64,000 nt of DNA. Origin: Haberlea rhodopensis (lineage: Eukaryota > Streptophyta > Magnoliopsida > Lamiales > Gesneriaceae). Within the stretch, counting starts at the first letter, position 1, and each line of letters starts with the position of its first letter. The position numbers and the translations under genes were made by a program. Under the pieces are notes generated by a model. That model was given only the letters and a program-made list of their open reading frames with translations, was not told the DNA's origin and did not search any database. The DNA lies in NCBI GenBank assembly GCA_907163345.1, contig CAJQUN010000151.1, positions 682,001-746,000 of the forward strand, written 5' to 3'. Below are positions 1 to 11,515 of this stretch, piece after piece.

Positions 1-2150
1 GTTCAGGACAGTTAGTGAATAATCAGTAACATTATTCTAAGAAAACATATTCGTCGAGATCGTATTGTTTCAATTACAGGTTTCCCTTGTTCGACTCTTC
101 CTTTGACTTATTTGGGAATTCCACTAATTGTTGGAAGTGGGAAATCCATCCATTTCACAACATGATCCAAAAAGCTAGAAATAAGCTAAGAGGATGGGAG
201 CTTTCTACTTTATCATTTGGTAGTAAATTGGTGCTCATCAAAAGTGTTATTCCATCCTTGCCTTTATATTTGTTTCAAGTTATTCAACCACTAGGGAATA
301 ACTTATGGAGTTCACAAGGATCAGTTAGACATATTTCTTGGATTTCATCGAAAGAGATTTGACACCCTACTATAGAGGGACGATTGGGAATAAGGAGATT
401 CAAAGATTCTTTAAAAGCATGTTCTATTAGGGGTGGTTACCGGTTCGAACCGGTCCGGTCCGGACCGGAACCGGCCGATTCCGGGCCCGTTATGGGCGGA
501 ACCGGTCCGATCCGGTTCCGATTCCACCGGTTCCGGGTTGGACCGGTTCCAACCCGGAACCGGAATTTTTCTTTTTTTTTTTTTTGTAAAAAAGGAAAGG
601 ATTAATCGAAAAATTTTTTTTTTTTTTTTTTAAAAAATGGATCCGGTTCCGGTTCAATCCGGAACCGGATTCGTTTGGTCCGGAACCGGTAAGACATCGG
701 ATCCGTAACGGTAGAACCGATCCGGTCCGATATCAAACCGGTTCCGGACCGGTTAGTCCGGTTCCAGTTTCGGACCGGACTAACCGGTCCGGTTTCGGAT
801 CGGGTCCGGATCGACCCGGTCCGATAAGCACCCCTATGTTCTATCAAACTTTGGATCAGGTTACCCCAAGGTGACTCTTTGTGGGCCAAATTTATGTTGT
901 CAAAGTATAGTTCTCGATTTTCTAAATACAAGATGCTGGCAACATTTCACCAATTTGGCGAAGATTGTTAAAAATTCGGGATATAGCTGAACCTGGTATC
1001 GGTTGGTTATTAGGTGCTGGAAATATGTATTTTTGGGATGATTTATGGCTTAATTCAGGTTCTCTTTCAGTCACTTGTCAAGTTACTGGATCTCGATCTA
1101 TTCGGGTAAAAGAACTCTGGGATAACAGTATCTGGAATATTGATAGATTGCTTGCGTTAGTCCCTCATCATGTTGCTGTTCTTATTAGTCAAGTTCCATT
1201 TACGAATGATAAATTGGTGTGGAAGCATTCTTCCAATGGAGCATTTACTTCCAAATCAGCTTGGGATTTAATCTTCATGTTGATGAAATACTTAAAAATC
1301 GTGGCATTCAACTTGTTTCTAGATGTCAATGCTGTGTACAGGAGGAAACTTGGGATCACCTATTCTTTCAGGGACCGGTGGCTCAAGGTGTTTGGCAGTA
1401 TTTTGCTATTCAATTTGGAGTTCATCATTATCATCTGCTCGATTCTAAGAAGTTGGGGATAAATGGAGACATCAAGGACATATTCGTGAAATGATCCCGT
1501 TCTTAATTTTGAGATTTCTTTGGATAGGAAGAAATGAATCTAAATATCGCTCAATCAGACCATCGGTTGGTTTAGTTATTACATCTATACGTCGGCATAT
1601 AGCTTTGGTTATGTCTTGGATGAGATTTGCTCATTGACGAGGTTCTTCCTTTGGCTATCAAATGGAATTCCTCATTCTCTACCACTCATCAGGCGATATC
1701 GAACTTGGTTACTTGGCAAAAACCGCCAATTAGTTTTTTCAAACTTAATTTTGAGATTTTAATTACTATTATCTAATCTGGGCATACTCAATGGAACTTA
1801 AGTCATGCTTTAACCAAGATTCAAGAAATTATGCTTAATAGGGAAATTCACATTTCTCATATTTTCAAAGAAGGAAATGCAGTTGCAGATGCTATGGCTA
1901 ATTTGGGTTTGAAGAATCATTTATTTCAAGTTTATTATGATACCATACTTGGTATTGATATTAAAGCTCTTTGTAGACTAAATAGGAGTGGTTTTCCTTA
2001 CTTACGTACTTCTATTAAGCTCTTGTAATCTTTAGTTGGGAGGTGTTGGTTTCGTCCCCCTCTCTTGTATTATCTTTATTTTTGGAATAAACAGGTAGGG
2101 GTACGCCAAATCCCCCGTCATGACACTGGCGGTATTCTATAAAAAAAAAA
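1..2150 (+). mobile_element. L1-type LINE, 3' portion, interrupted by a MITE
   Basis: A degenerate plant LINE that enters from the window's left edge. Translations on the + strand show the segment after the RT core (about 87-362, containing 'KLRGWELSTLSFGSKLVLIKS'-type sequence), then the 'WLLGAGNMYFWDDLW' and zf-RVT region (965-1320), and a C-terminal RNase H tail at 1831-1950 (HIFKEGNAVADAMANLGL). The order matches plant L1 ORF2. Frames are broken by frameshifts and by the insertion at 428-836. The element ends in a 10-A tract at 2141-2150, as expected for target-primed insertion. It is dead. The left end and the target duplication cannot be judged because the 5' part lies outside the window. 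Confidence 0.85.
428..836. mobile_element. hAT-type MITE, 409 bp, inserted in the LINE
   Basis: Terminal inverted repeats TAGGGGTGGTTACCGG (left) and the complement of TAGGGGTGCTTATCGG (right) are flanked by an exact 8-bp duplication TGTTCTAT (420-427 and 837-844). The 8-bp duplication and TAG-type termini are hAT hallmarks. The subterminal 150 bp on each side are packed with GGTTCCGG/CCGGAACC palindromes, presumably transposase-binding subterminal repeats. The centre is a T-rich stretch (about 567-633). No coding capacity; short open frames through it are composition artefacts. It post-dates the LINE, whose reading resumes on the far side. Confidence 0.93.
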
Positions 2151-2725
2151 GTACATGTATGCCTGCAAAAAATGCATCGGACAAGCCCATAAGATAAGCT
2201 TGGGAAAATGAAAATGAAGAGAAGGGGGATTTGTTATTTGGTATGTGAGTCGATTTCATCGTGAATTTCGTCCTTTACTTAATCATATTTCAGGTTTAGT
2301 ATAACAATTGCCTTTTTTTTGCAATTTTAGTTTTTTTTTGCTGGAGTGCCGACGTGATGTATACGTCCGACGAAATATTATTACTCCGGCAAAAAAAAAA
2401 GAGAAAAACTAAATTACAAGAAAAATTGCACTAAAACTTAAACCTAACTATTCTAAAAAAAAACTGGAACCTAACTAAATAGAGGACTACAATCAGAATA
2501 AGACCAGTTTACAGCCAATTTTGCTATTTTCCCGAGACAATAACGCACCTTCCAGAACCAGGGCAATACCAATGGACAAGATGCAGAGTGCGCGAATATG
2601 GTCACCAAAGAAGAGGAAAATAAGTCATCACAATTGCAATTTTTGTGCTAGATCGATGTACCAATAATTTTTATTCAAAATGAATAAACATATGTTGGTT
2701 TTAATATATATTTGGTGTCATGGTT
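2151..2725. other. Intergenic, with foldback (MITE-like) sequence
   Basis: No gene. An imperfect inverted repeat centred near 2365 reaches from about 2290 to 2455: gcaattttag plus a T-tract on the left mirrors an A-tract plus ctaaatt...attgc on the right, with ggagtgcc/actccggc nearer the centre. This resembles a decayed foldback MITE. Near 2667-2672 a TTTATT (AATAAA on the minus strand) lies about 55 bp beyond the stop of the PPR gene and could be its poly(A) signal. Confidence 0.5.
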
Positions 2726-4600
2726 TCACCAGAAGTCATTACAAGAACATGAGCCACCCTTAAAATGGTGAAAACGCGTAGCATCTCTAACTATAAACTC
2801 ACAATTTACAAACTTGCTCACTGATTTTACAAATACATGACAATCTCCACAGATCCTCAAGTTTTTAATGACACAAATCACCTCTTCTGTACTTTTCGAT
2901 ATGGCAAATGCAATCGCCAGCCTTTCACTATGCACAGACGTGCTATTCGAGATTGTGCGGTCTATGTTTGGTTTAACTAACCCATCCAACTTCCCCAACA
3001 CATTATATATCTCTTTTGCCTGAGGGTGACTTCTATCTCCAGCCATGAATAGGTGAACTTTTCCTTCCCGTTCAACATAGCTATAGCCCGGATCCTTTCT
3101 GGTACCTCGTCCGCGCATCATTGCCCGAATCCTCGAAATTCCTTCCAAATCATTTACTTCTGAGTAAATATTAGATAATAATACATAATAACCTATATTT
3201 GCAGGTTCAAGTTGAACAATCTTGTTAAATGCCAACTCTGCTAACTCAACATTTTTATGAATCTTGCAAGCACCCAAAAGGGCTCCCCATACAGGACCAT
3301 CCGGGTTAATTGGCATCGACTCAATGATGTCACGAGCTTTTGACAACTGTCCTGCTCGACCCAAAAGATCTACAACACAGGAGTAATGTTCTGTGTTGGG
3401 TTTCAAATTGTAATTCTTTTCCATTGAATAAAAATAATCCAACCCCTTCTCTGTTAGACCTGCATGACTGCATGCAGTCAGAACACTAACAAAAACTGCC
3501 TTATCTGGTTCAATGCCAGTTCCAATCATCTGATCGAAAAGCTCCACAGAAACCCTTCCATGCCCATGCATGCCATAACTACCAATAATGGCAGTCCACG
3601 AGACTAAACTCTTCACGGTCATAGCATCAAATATAGCCCTAGCTTTTGACAAATTACCACATCTAGCATACATATTAATCAAGGCATTCTTTAAGAAGGT
3701 ATTTGATCCATATCCAAAATTCTCTATCTTCTTTTCCAAATCACGACCAATTATTTGTGCACCGAGGTTAGCGCACGAGGATAAGACACCAACGAATGTC
3801 ACCTCGTCTGGGCACATACCGGATATTTGCATATCCTGGTAAAGATCCAAAACCTCCATCCCATGCCCGTTTTGTGAATACCCGGATATCATGGCATTCC
3901 AAGTGATCAAACCCTTTTCGGGTATCTCATCAAACAATTTTCTTGCCAGCTGAACTGACCCACAACGAACATACATTGACAAAAAGCAATTAGCCACGGA
4001 AAAATCACTGCTCAAACCAGATCTCAAAGCCAGGCAATGCATTGACATTCCCAAATCCAAGTGTGTCGGAACCATACACCCTGGAACCAATCCCAAAATT
4101 GTTATGGCATTGAGCTGCACTCCTTTCATCCTCATTTCGCTTAGAAAAAGCAACCCATTAGACAATCTTGTCTTCTGCACGTACCCAGATATCAAGGCAT
4201 TGTAGCAAACAGTTAATCTTCTAGCTTCAGAACTTTCATCAAACATATTGTACGCATGATCAAGCAAAGAAAACCTACAATACATTGAAATTAAAGCTGT
4301 CTGAATGAAGGGTTCGGAGTGACAGCCGGACTTGACGATTTGGCAGTGAATCTGAGTGCCGGGGAGATTGAGAGACAGGGCGGCCGAGGACTTGAGAACA
4401 AAGGGAAATGTGAAGGCGTTCGGTGTTGCACCAGATCGCAACATTTGGCGGTACAGAATCAGGGCCTGTCTGTATAGGCCCTGTTTTGAGAGCTCTCTCA
4501 GGTGTGTATTCCATTTGCCGCCACGGGTGGCGACGGCGGTTGTCTTGGTTTGGGGAAAGTGTGCTATCTTTACAGATAGTGGCAAGTTTTGCTTGCTCAT
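2726..4600 (-). CDS. MEF10: PPR-DYW RNA editing factor, MEF10-like (At3g11460 type)
   Basis: An intronless 624-residue PLS-class pentatricopeptide repeat protein, about the length of Arabidopsis At3g11460/MEF10, which I recognise as the closest family by extended similarity (for example GLITWNAMISGYSQNG and VWGALLGACKIHKNVELAELAF). PLS repeats fill roughly residues 30-440, followed by E and E+ motifs (about 450-545) and a C-terminal DYW cytidine-deaminase domain. The catalytic HxE is H557-S-E559 and the CxxC is C584/C587. The second zinc site ends in CSCNDFW, so the terminal tripeptide is DFW rather than DYW. Known family role: site-specific C-to-U editing of organellar transcripts; Arabidopsis MEF10 acts in mitochondria on nad2. 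The N-terminus is compatible with a presequence. The ATG at 4600 is a true start and no upstream in-frame extension is evident. All key residues are present, so it is probably functional. Confidence 0.93.
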   Translation of the reverse strand: MSKQNLPLSVKIAHFPQTKTTAVATRGGKWNTHLRELSKQGLYRQALILYRQMLRSGATPNAFTFPFVLKSSAALSLNLPGTQIHCQIVKSGCHSEPFIQTALISMYCRFSLLDHAYNMFDESSEARRLTVCYNALISGYVQKTRLSNGLLFLSEMRMKGVQLNAITILGLVPGCMVPTHLDLGMSMHCLALRSGLSSDFSVANCFLSMYVRCGSVQLARKLFDEIPEKGLITWNAMISGYSQNGHGMEVLDLYQDMQISGMCPDEVTFVGVLSSCANLGAQIIGRDLEKKIENFGYGSNTFLKNALINMYARCGNLSKARAIFDAMTVKSLVSWTAIIGSYGMHGHGRVSVELFDQMIGTGIEPDKAVFVSVLTACSHAGLTEKGLDYFYSMEKNYNLKPNTEHYSCVVDLLGRAGQLSKARDIIESMPINPDGPVWGALLGACKIHKNVELAELAFNKIVQLEPANIGYYVLLSNIYSEVNDLEGISRIRAMMRGRGTRKDPGYSYVEREGKVHLFMAGDRSHPQAKEIYNVLGKLDGLVKPNIDRTISNSTSVHSERLAIAFAISKSTEEVICVIKNLRICGDCHVFVKSVSKFVNCEFIVRDATRFHHFKGGSCSCNDFW

Positions 4601-5823
4601 GGAATAAACATGGAACTCAGAAGCGTGACCATCACCACACTTCTTCCATTGTTGTTGGTTTTCTGTACGAATTCACCTCCATTTCCACGTATTGGTAGTT
4701 CACTTTCCAAGAAAATAAACTTAAAAATTAAGAGATGTCTTCAGTTCCTAGATGGTATTGGATACAAATATGGGATGACAAATTTTTCTATTTGGGTATC
4801 CGATTTTTCTGATGAAAAAATTGGTGATCTATAACCTATTTAATAAAAACTACAGAGAAATTTTTAGTTATATCTTAAGAACGAAAATAGAGTAAATTAT
4901 ATATGTTGTAGAAGGGACAAACTATTGAGTTTTGAAAGGCATTGTGAAAATGAGGATTATAATTTGTCTTGTATGGTGCTCGACGTAAAACAGATATATA
5001 TTTTACAGAGAAATTCTTGAATAGATCGGGTGTAAGGCCCTGTTTCATTGTATCAACACACATTCTTATCAATCATGTTGGATGTTTCTGTATGTGTTGG
5101 TATATGAACCAATGTCCACACTAAATGTCTAAATCTATACTAAAATTTTCCCATTTTACAGGACATTTAACCTGGTAATTTCATATTAAGTTTTAGATTT
5201 GCCCAAATATTATTATTATTTGTAAAAATAACTGACATGATATAGTCAGACAATCTAATAACCCGACCCAAATACTCGCCCCTAGGGGTTATATGTTGGT
5301 GTTCAGAAAGGAAAAGTCACTAGAGATTAAAATAAATAGGATTTGTGAATTTCTTATTTATCATTTTTTTTTAAAAAATCTAAATTTAATAGTTATTCAA
5401 AAAGTTTCACTTGCTAGATAGCTATCAATCATTTTGGGGCAATCTATTCAAGCAATTCATTAGATATGCTTCAAAATAAGCCAATTGCATAATTAAGAAG
5501 TTCGGAATTTTTTGTATGACACAAACATTAGATAAATTAATTTTACTCCCTCCATCGGTGAACATTAAATTGGGGATAACTTGAAATCTAATTAATAGAT
5601 TGTGATAATCACCTGAACTTGCAATTGTTGATTTACACTACTTGCTTGCTGGTCTCTAATTTACATTAACCGGACAACTGAAACATGAAATATACATAAC
5701 AATGTCAAAGATAGAAACATACATGGTGGATAAATTTTGTTCCTAGTAACCTTAAAAGTTTAAAACAGCAACAAGCAAATCTCAGAATTCATAAACATTA
5801 TTGCCATAGTAACTGCTAGCCTT
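4601..5823. other. Intergenic, AT-rich; promoter side of the PPR gene
   Basis: No credible coding region. The part next to 4600 must hold the promoter and 5' UTR of the minus-strand PPR gene. I see no clear TATA box. The rest is AT-rich single-copy-looking sequence down to the 3' end of the F-box gene. Confidence 0.6.
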
Positions 5824-8165
5824 TTAAAGAAATGTCGAAATGTCTTCCGGGGGTTCGATCCAGATACTCTCGAAAGGATCTTGTTCCCCCCAATCATAAC
5901 ACTGCTTTCGGGGATAGTACCTACCATTGTCAAGAGAATAACAAACACAGCGTTTCCCATAAAATCGAACCTTGGAGAAACAAACATTATTCCTCATACT
6001 TCCAAGAAGATCTATCCTAGCATGGGAAGATAAGAAATTTGCAAAAAGTGTCATCCCTCCTAAAGTTTCCATCTCAACCCACACTTTATTTGTCTGGTCT
6101 AGCTTATATATGACGGGGTTTACAGCCGAGCAAGTGTATATAGCGAAGATATCTCCATTGTGTTCCGCCATAAATTTGCCTTTCCACCAGTTTTTAACAA
6201 AGAAATTTTCCGGACATTTAGGTGGAGGTACGGTATGGACAGCCCAAGTACTTTTCTCAGGGCAGTAAACCCCTAGCCAACCAGTAAGACTTAAACAATA
6301 AAAAAGACCCTTGCAATAAACTAGCTTATTCCAAACGCTACTGACAAATGGCAATCTGTTTTGGTAATTTACGGTATTCCACTCAGTTGCTCCGGGATTA
6401 CACGTACTTACAGCAACAACAGTTGGGCTGACATGTTTTACCGTAAAAAGGACACAGCTAGAGCACGTTGGTGCAACAGAAAAAGCAATTATCTGGTAAG
6501 TTAATTCTAATCTAGGCAACTTGATTAGCTCCCGAGTATAAGGGCAAAAGAAGAACACTCGGTGAGTTCTAGGCTTGTAGAGAAGTAGCCAACCATCCTT
6601 AGCATAACAAATCCTAGAGGTACGTAGCTCTGGCAACTCAAGCCAGTATGTCTTGCGTTGAGAAGGGTCATAGAATTCGTACAAGTCCCCGAATTTTGGA
6701 AAGAACATAAGCCAGGGAGGCTTATTTGCCATCCTGACAGAGATTGCAACAGCAAGCCATCTTTTGCAAACAGCAGAAGAACGAACATTATCTCTCAAGG
6801 ATAATTGAGAAAGAATCAGTTCCAAAAGTTCTGTTGGAAGCTCAGATTGTGAATGTTGTTCATATGGCTGCTCTCTTGAGACTCGTCGGCTGGCTTTAAT
6901 TGTTGCGGCCAATCTACATACATGAAATGAAATAAGCACCAACTTTATGAAACTAGAAGGGTAAAAAAGATATCTGTAGTTCCTTCAACAATTTCTCATC
7001 TTATTAGATCTTTTCAACAATTTCTGACGATTCGAACTCAAATGAAATTCTGATCACTAGCTTTGATGCACTTCAAGCACCATTAATAAAGAATACTACT
7101 TAGCGAAGAGAGACATGACAAAGAAAATGAAAAAAATGCAAAACAGATAATGATAAATTAGAAAATCATCAGGAGACGCAGAGTTTGAAAGTGCAAATTC
7201 TTCTCAAAAGTATTTCCATTTGAAACACTTCTTAGTGGGGCCCAAGAAACAACAATGTCAATAATACAAATTTACTTGACGAGTGGACTTTAATTGTTGT
7301 ACGGCTTATATCAAGATTCTGCAAACGCGATCAATTCTTGCTTATGCGGACAAACTCGGATGATATCCTGTACCTAACAGCCTGGATTTGGCATTGATTA
7401 TGAGGAACACTCGGATAGTGCTTGAATCTAACGGCCTGAATTTACTCAAACATCCATGGATAGGGATGTGATGGCAAGAAATCTAGGCTAACCATTCTGT
7501 TACAACTGTCAGATTTTACGATTAAAATCCGTTTCATGCGTATTTAATGCACTCCATACCTAAGCTTCACTACATCTCTAACATGAAGAACAATCGCCTT
7601 AGGAGCATATTTTTCTTTCCTATAAACTCAAATAGAATCAAATGTGTCATCATACCCGAATACAAAATTGATATAAGGCATTCAATTTTTAGGAAATAAA
7701 ATGACTCTGGCTTCAAATGCCAAAAGATTTTAGGGATCGGGTACATATAAACAAAACCCAATATCCAATTTGGTATAGCAAGAATTTCTTACTAAATTAA
7801 AGAACTCCATGATTCACTCAACCTCATTTCATCAAGCTCCCAAATCAAACAGCATATAATCATAATTTACCATCATATAACTGCCCACGACATATTTAAG
7901 CAAAGAAATTCAATCTTGAGAACTCAATTACGATTACGAAGATAAATCTCGGTAAAGGTAAGGAACAAATGAGGCTTTCATCTACTGAATAATAACATCG
8001 AAACAACATGAATTCAACAGTTAACTGAACAAAAAACTGGCTATATCAGACAAAGAAGCTTACGATTTCGAAACAACATGAATTCAACAATAAACTGAAC
8101 AAAAAACTGGCTATATCAAACAAAGAAAATTACGATTTCAATTTTTTCCTTCTTCTTCCGGCCAT
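5824..8165 (-). CDS. F-box protein, At1g57790 type (two exons)
   Basis: Exon 2 (6913-5824) encodes almost all of a 373-residue protein. It has an F-box near the N-terminus (SELPTELLELILSQLSLRDN, then VRSSAVCKRW) and a beta-propeller-like C-terminal region (YEFYDPSQRKTYWLELPEL, LTYQIIAFSVAPTCSSCVLF, YYPRKQCYDWGEQDPFESIW). I recognise the pattern of Arabidopsis F-box/kelch-repeat protein At1g57790. Such proteins act as substrate receptors of SCF ubiquitin ligases. The family N-terminus is basic. A matching 32-nt exon 1 lies upstream (8165-8134, MAGRRRKKLKS) with a GT donor at 8133-8132; it joins the AG acceptor at 6915-6914 in frame, giving KSLAATIKAS. The open frame upstream of 6913 is intronic and begins without an ATG. 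Intron length is about 1.2 kb. The substrate is unknown. Confidence 0.85.
7999..8138. repeat. 70-bp tandem duplication overlapping the F-box exon 1 donor
   Basis: The sequence from cgaaacaacatgaattcaac through ggctatatca.acaaag to ttacgatttc occurs twice in tandem (starts at 7999 and 8069, period 70 bp). It copies the exon-1/intron junction of the minus-strand F-box gene. The inner copy reads AAATC/GTAAGC on the minus strand, a better consensus donor than the AAATC/GTAATT used in the model. Use of the inner donor would add 70 nt and shift the frame. Confidence 0.85.
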
Positions 8166-8342
8166 GATCAGGAGAACCCAGATGGAATCTCAACAGAATA
8201 ACACTTTTCAATCAGTGTGTGCGTGTGAAAAAGGGGATAGGAGGAGGGGTAAAAGGGAAGAATGATTGTGTTAGAGCGTAAGAACTGCTACCAAAACCTC
8301 TCAACAGTTTTCAAAAAAAAAAAAAAAACCTCTTACCCTTAA

Positions 8343-8428
8343 CACGTGTGGCTGTTGGGGTGGTGTCCTATTTGGTGCGACGGTGGCATGTTGTTTTATA
8401 TAACCCGCCAATTGATGATCACCACGTG
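8343..8428 (-). promoter_or_regulatory. Two G-boxes upstream of the F-box gene
   Basis: CACGTG palindromes occur at 8343-8348 (within ACACGTGT) and 8423-8428 (within CCACGTGG), 178 and 258 bp upstream of the inferred ATG at 8165. A TTATATAA stretch lies between them (about 8395-8402). G-boxes are known bHLH/bZIP binding sites in plants. The role here is inferred from position only. Confidence 0.5.
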
Positions 8429-10889
8429 GAAAATGCAAAGTCATTCAATTTATCTATGATGAGTTTTCTACAAACACGCTTTCAATAAACTATTATAATT
8501 AATTATAGCCTTAAATAGTGTTTTGATTTAAAATTTATGTTTAAAATAGTCTTCTCCTTTTCTTCTCTTATCATCCTTCTAAATTTCTCATCCATAATAA
8601 GGAGAGATTCGATCAATCCAGCATCTTCAATCAAATATATTTGTTCTTGAAGAAACACCCCATCTCAGGCACACAGCTTTTTGCATCTGCTCTTTGAATG
8701 ATGCCATAGGGAAGACGGCTGTGCTGCTAGAGGTATGTCTTCTTCAAATTTGTAAGATTTCTCCAAATTAAAAAAATGATCACAATCATACATCATTAAT
8801 TACTAACACATAGAGCAAGAAGTAAAATACGGTTAGAAAGCGATTTGGATCCTGGCAACTTAACAGTGTCGGAGATTTCTTTGATGGGCTGCAACACGAT
8901 TTCTGGCACCTGTCGTCAGCTTCTCGGCAGAGGCTACGGATGCCACAAGCACGAAATGAGCATTACTGTTCGAAGTTCGAATGGGCTAATTGATTATGGG
9001 GCGTCTTTGAATCGAGCAGTCCCATTTTGCGACAACCTCAACCATGTTTGCCACGAGAACTAGATTTGTTTGCTCCTTCGAATGGGTTGATTAAAATTAA
9101 CGTGATGCATCTTAGATTGATTCTTTTTGCTATTCTCACCTTACATACCCGGAGTAATTGTTGTTCTTGAAGGAATTCGAATGACACTTAAATTACAATT
9201 TAAATGATTTGTACCAGTAGATAAACTACTGGAGAAGTTTGAAGGAGAAAATATGAAAAATGGTATTTTAGGATTATCAAATTACGAAAGGCTATATATA
9301 AAATATTTAATAGATAATTTAAAAATATGATATTAAGATGGGTTAGATTCCTTAAATTCTCTTTATCTATCGATACACATTGTTGGTCGCAGAAGAATAT
9401 TGTATGGTCAGCCGGTGATGTTAGAAGAGTTTGCCAGGTTTTCCCAGGAAATATATATATATATATTTTGTATATGACAGAGCATGATCAATACAAAAAT
9501 TTCCAAATTTCCCCTTGGGAGAGGCACTAGTGTTATTTAAAAATATGTTGACATATATATCCCTTTACATCTAATAAAAAGAAATTATTATAAGAATTTC
9601 TTTATAATTGTGAAGCCCAACAATCTACAGTTATATAACTGAAGGATTAAAATCATAAACTATTACAAATCAATCTATCATTCTGACCTCCCATACTTTC
9701 CAATGAAGAGCTGATAAACAGGTTCATGCCCAAGGGGCGACCGATTTTCTAGATGCCTATAAGATAAGAACTCTAATATGGAAAGAAGACTAAAATATGA
9801 TAACTTATTCTCTATAAATACTAGGTTTGGTCGTTTTTATGGAGGAACATATATTGTTTTCTTACAACTTATGCATTGCCATCATCCTCACTAAATGATT
9901 AAAACATTTCAAAGTTAATGAACTAATTTAAAAGAATGATTAATTGTTTAGTAGTGGGCACTAGCTAAATAAGATAACAAAATATTTTATTTCTAAGCAA
10001 AACAAAATATTCTATTTATAAACAAAAGCATCTTTTACAGTACACATATATTACAAAACATGAAATTAAAAAACAAGTACACATTGATTTTTTACTATTA
10101 ACATTACACTCATGCAAGATAAAATAACATGAATCCTCAAGTCTCTTGATTGGGACATACACCATCACCTTCCTCTGGATGGCCTTATCTACCAATCTGT
10201 AAATCAGCCTTGCCGAAGCGAAACAGTTCGTACATACATATTATTAGAAAAACATGGTAATACTCAAATGTAAACGTGCAGATGAATTTATGCATGTAAT
10301 ACGTGTGATGTGAAAGATAATATCGGAAGGGTACGTATACAGCTGCTCAAGGGGCTAGTAGGCACCCCACGCGGATGTGTAGTACGCTCCGTTGGCTGGC
10401 GGACGCTAATACTATCCATCCAATGGCTAATACAAAAGTATCATGGTACATTGTACTACTCCGATAACGGCATCAGAAGGAACCCCTGATACAGCCATAC
10501 TAGAATCAAGACTAGACTAGGTTGGGCGGCCCATGTGATATCAAGTCAAGTCCAAATAAGGATAGCAATTCAATAAGAGGAATGCTAGTCATGTATGTCA
10601 TGCTTTCCAAGTAATTGTAGAATATAAACAGTCAAGAGCAAGTAAGAGCACATAGTCACATATTGGTTTACACGAGCATCAATCATGTTTTTGGAACAAT
10701 ATTATATGTATGTACCTTGAGGGATCAACGTACGTGTCAGATCCTAGTGCATGACGTCCATTTTCTACTCACTTAGCATTGCTTTGTAATCTAGTCAGTG
10801 AAACCATGCATTAGTTATTTTCTATGTCCAAAAGTCTAATCTTGCTAAGGCTAGACTAGTGGCATCTCGGCAGAGTCCATACCGCAGAC
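8429..10889. other. Intergenic, AT-rich, no supported gene
   Basis: AT-rich sequence with a short TA microsatellite near 9451-9468. An open frame of 72 codons at 8845-9063 has no recognisable family, and codon context does not decide whether it is real. From about 10140 the composition changes and the sequence looks retroelement-derived: phrases such as caaggggctag and gtagtacgctccg near 10348-10390 resemble motifs found in the Tekay LTR of this window. I cannot place boundaries. Confidence 0.5.
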
Positions 10890-11507
10890 TAGAACTGTCA
10901 AAATGGGCCAGGCCCCGCCAAATAGGCGGGTTGGGCCAGCATTTTTAAGGCCCGCCAGCAGGCGGGCCTATATGGGCTGGCCCAAACGGGCCGCGGGTTT
11001 TGGCAGGTCAACCCGCGGGTTGGCCCCATTTTTTTTTTTAAATAATTTTTTTTTTTATGCTCAATTCATAGATAAATACTCAATATCACATTGAAGCATT
11101 CGATCTACTATATATTTTTCACTTGGTCTTGCTTTAAAGTTGCAACGAGTATTTCAAAATTGAGTAAAATACTGATTCACTAATCAAGTTTTTTTAGTAG
11201 CAGTGTTAATATCTAGATAAAACCTAAAACAAGTTTCAGTATTCTTCTAGCATCATTTCCAGGTTCGGCAAGTTTAGTTGGAAATATTTTTTTGAACTTT
11301 CTTGTAAAAAAAAAAAATTAAAAAAATTCAATTGTAAAAAAAAAATTAAAAATTAAAAAAAAATATTTCGGCGGGCCAGCCCGCCCCAACCCGCGGCCCG
11401 CTTCGGGTCGGGTTGGGTTGGGGTTTTCCCAACCCGCCTGGAGGCGGGCCCAACGGGTTGGGGGGGCCAGCCCGTTTGGGTCGGGCTGGCCCGTTCTGAC
11501 AGCTCTA
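10890..11507. mobile_element. hAT-type MITE, 618 bp
   Basis: Termini TAGAACTGTCAAAATGGGCC (left) and, on the other strand, TAGAGCTGTCAGAACGGGCC (right) form about 20-bp terminal inverted repeats. They are flanked by the exact 8-bp duplication CCGCAGAC (10882-10889 and 11508-11515). The subterminal regions are runs of GGCGGGCC/GGCCCGCC-type palindromes. The centre is AT-rich with no coding capacity. The TGTCA core of the termini resembles that of the autonomous hAT at 54812-57826 (TAGAGATGTCAAACGG), so it is a plausible non-autonomous relative of that superfamily branch. Confidence 0.95.
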
Positions 11508-11515
11508 CCGCAGAC

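Noticed and set aside
384..931. Open frames on both strands across 384-931
   Set aside because: They run through the GGTTCCGG-rich MITE and its T-tract; no protein signature.
8845..9063. 72-codon frame starting MDPGNLTVSEISLMG
   Set aside because: No recognised family or splice context. It may be a short peptide gene, but the sequence alone does not support it.
10140..10889. Possible LTR with C/D-like motifs near 10348-10390
   Set aside because: Only fragments of the motifs are visible, spacing could not be established, and no LTR ends were found.
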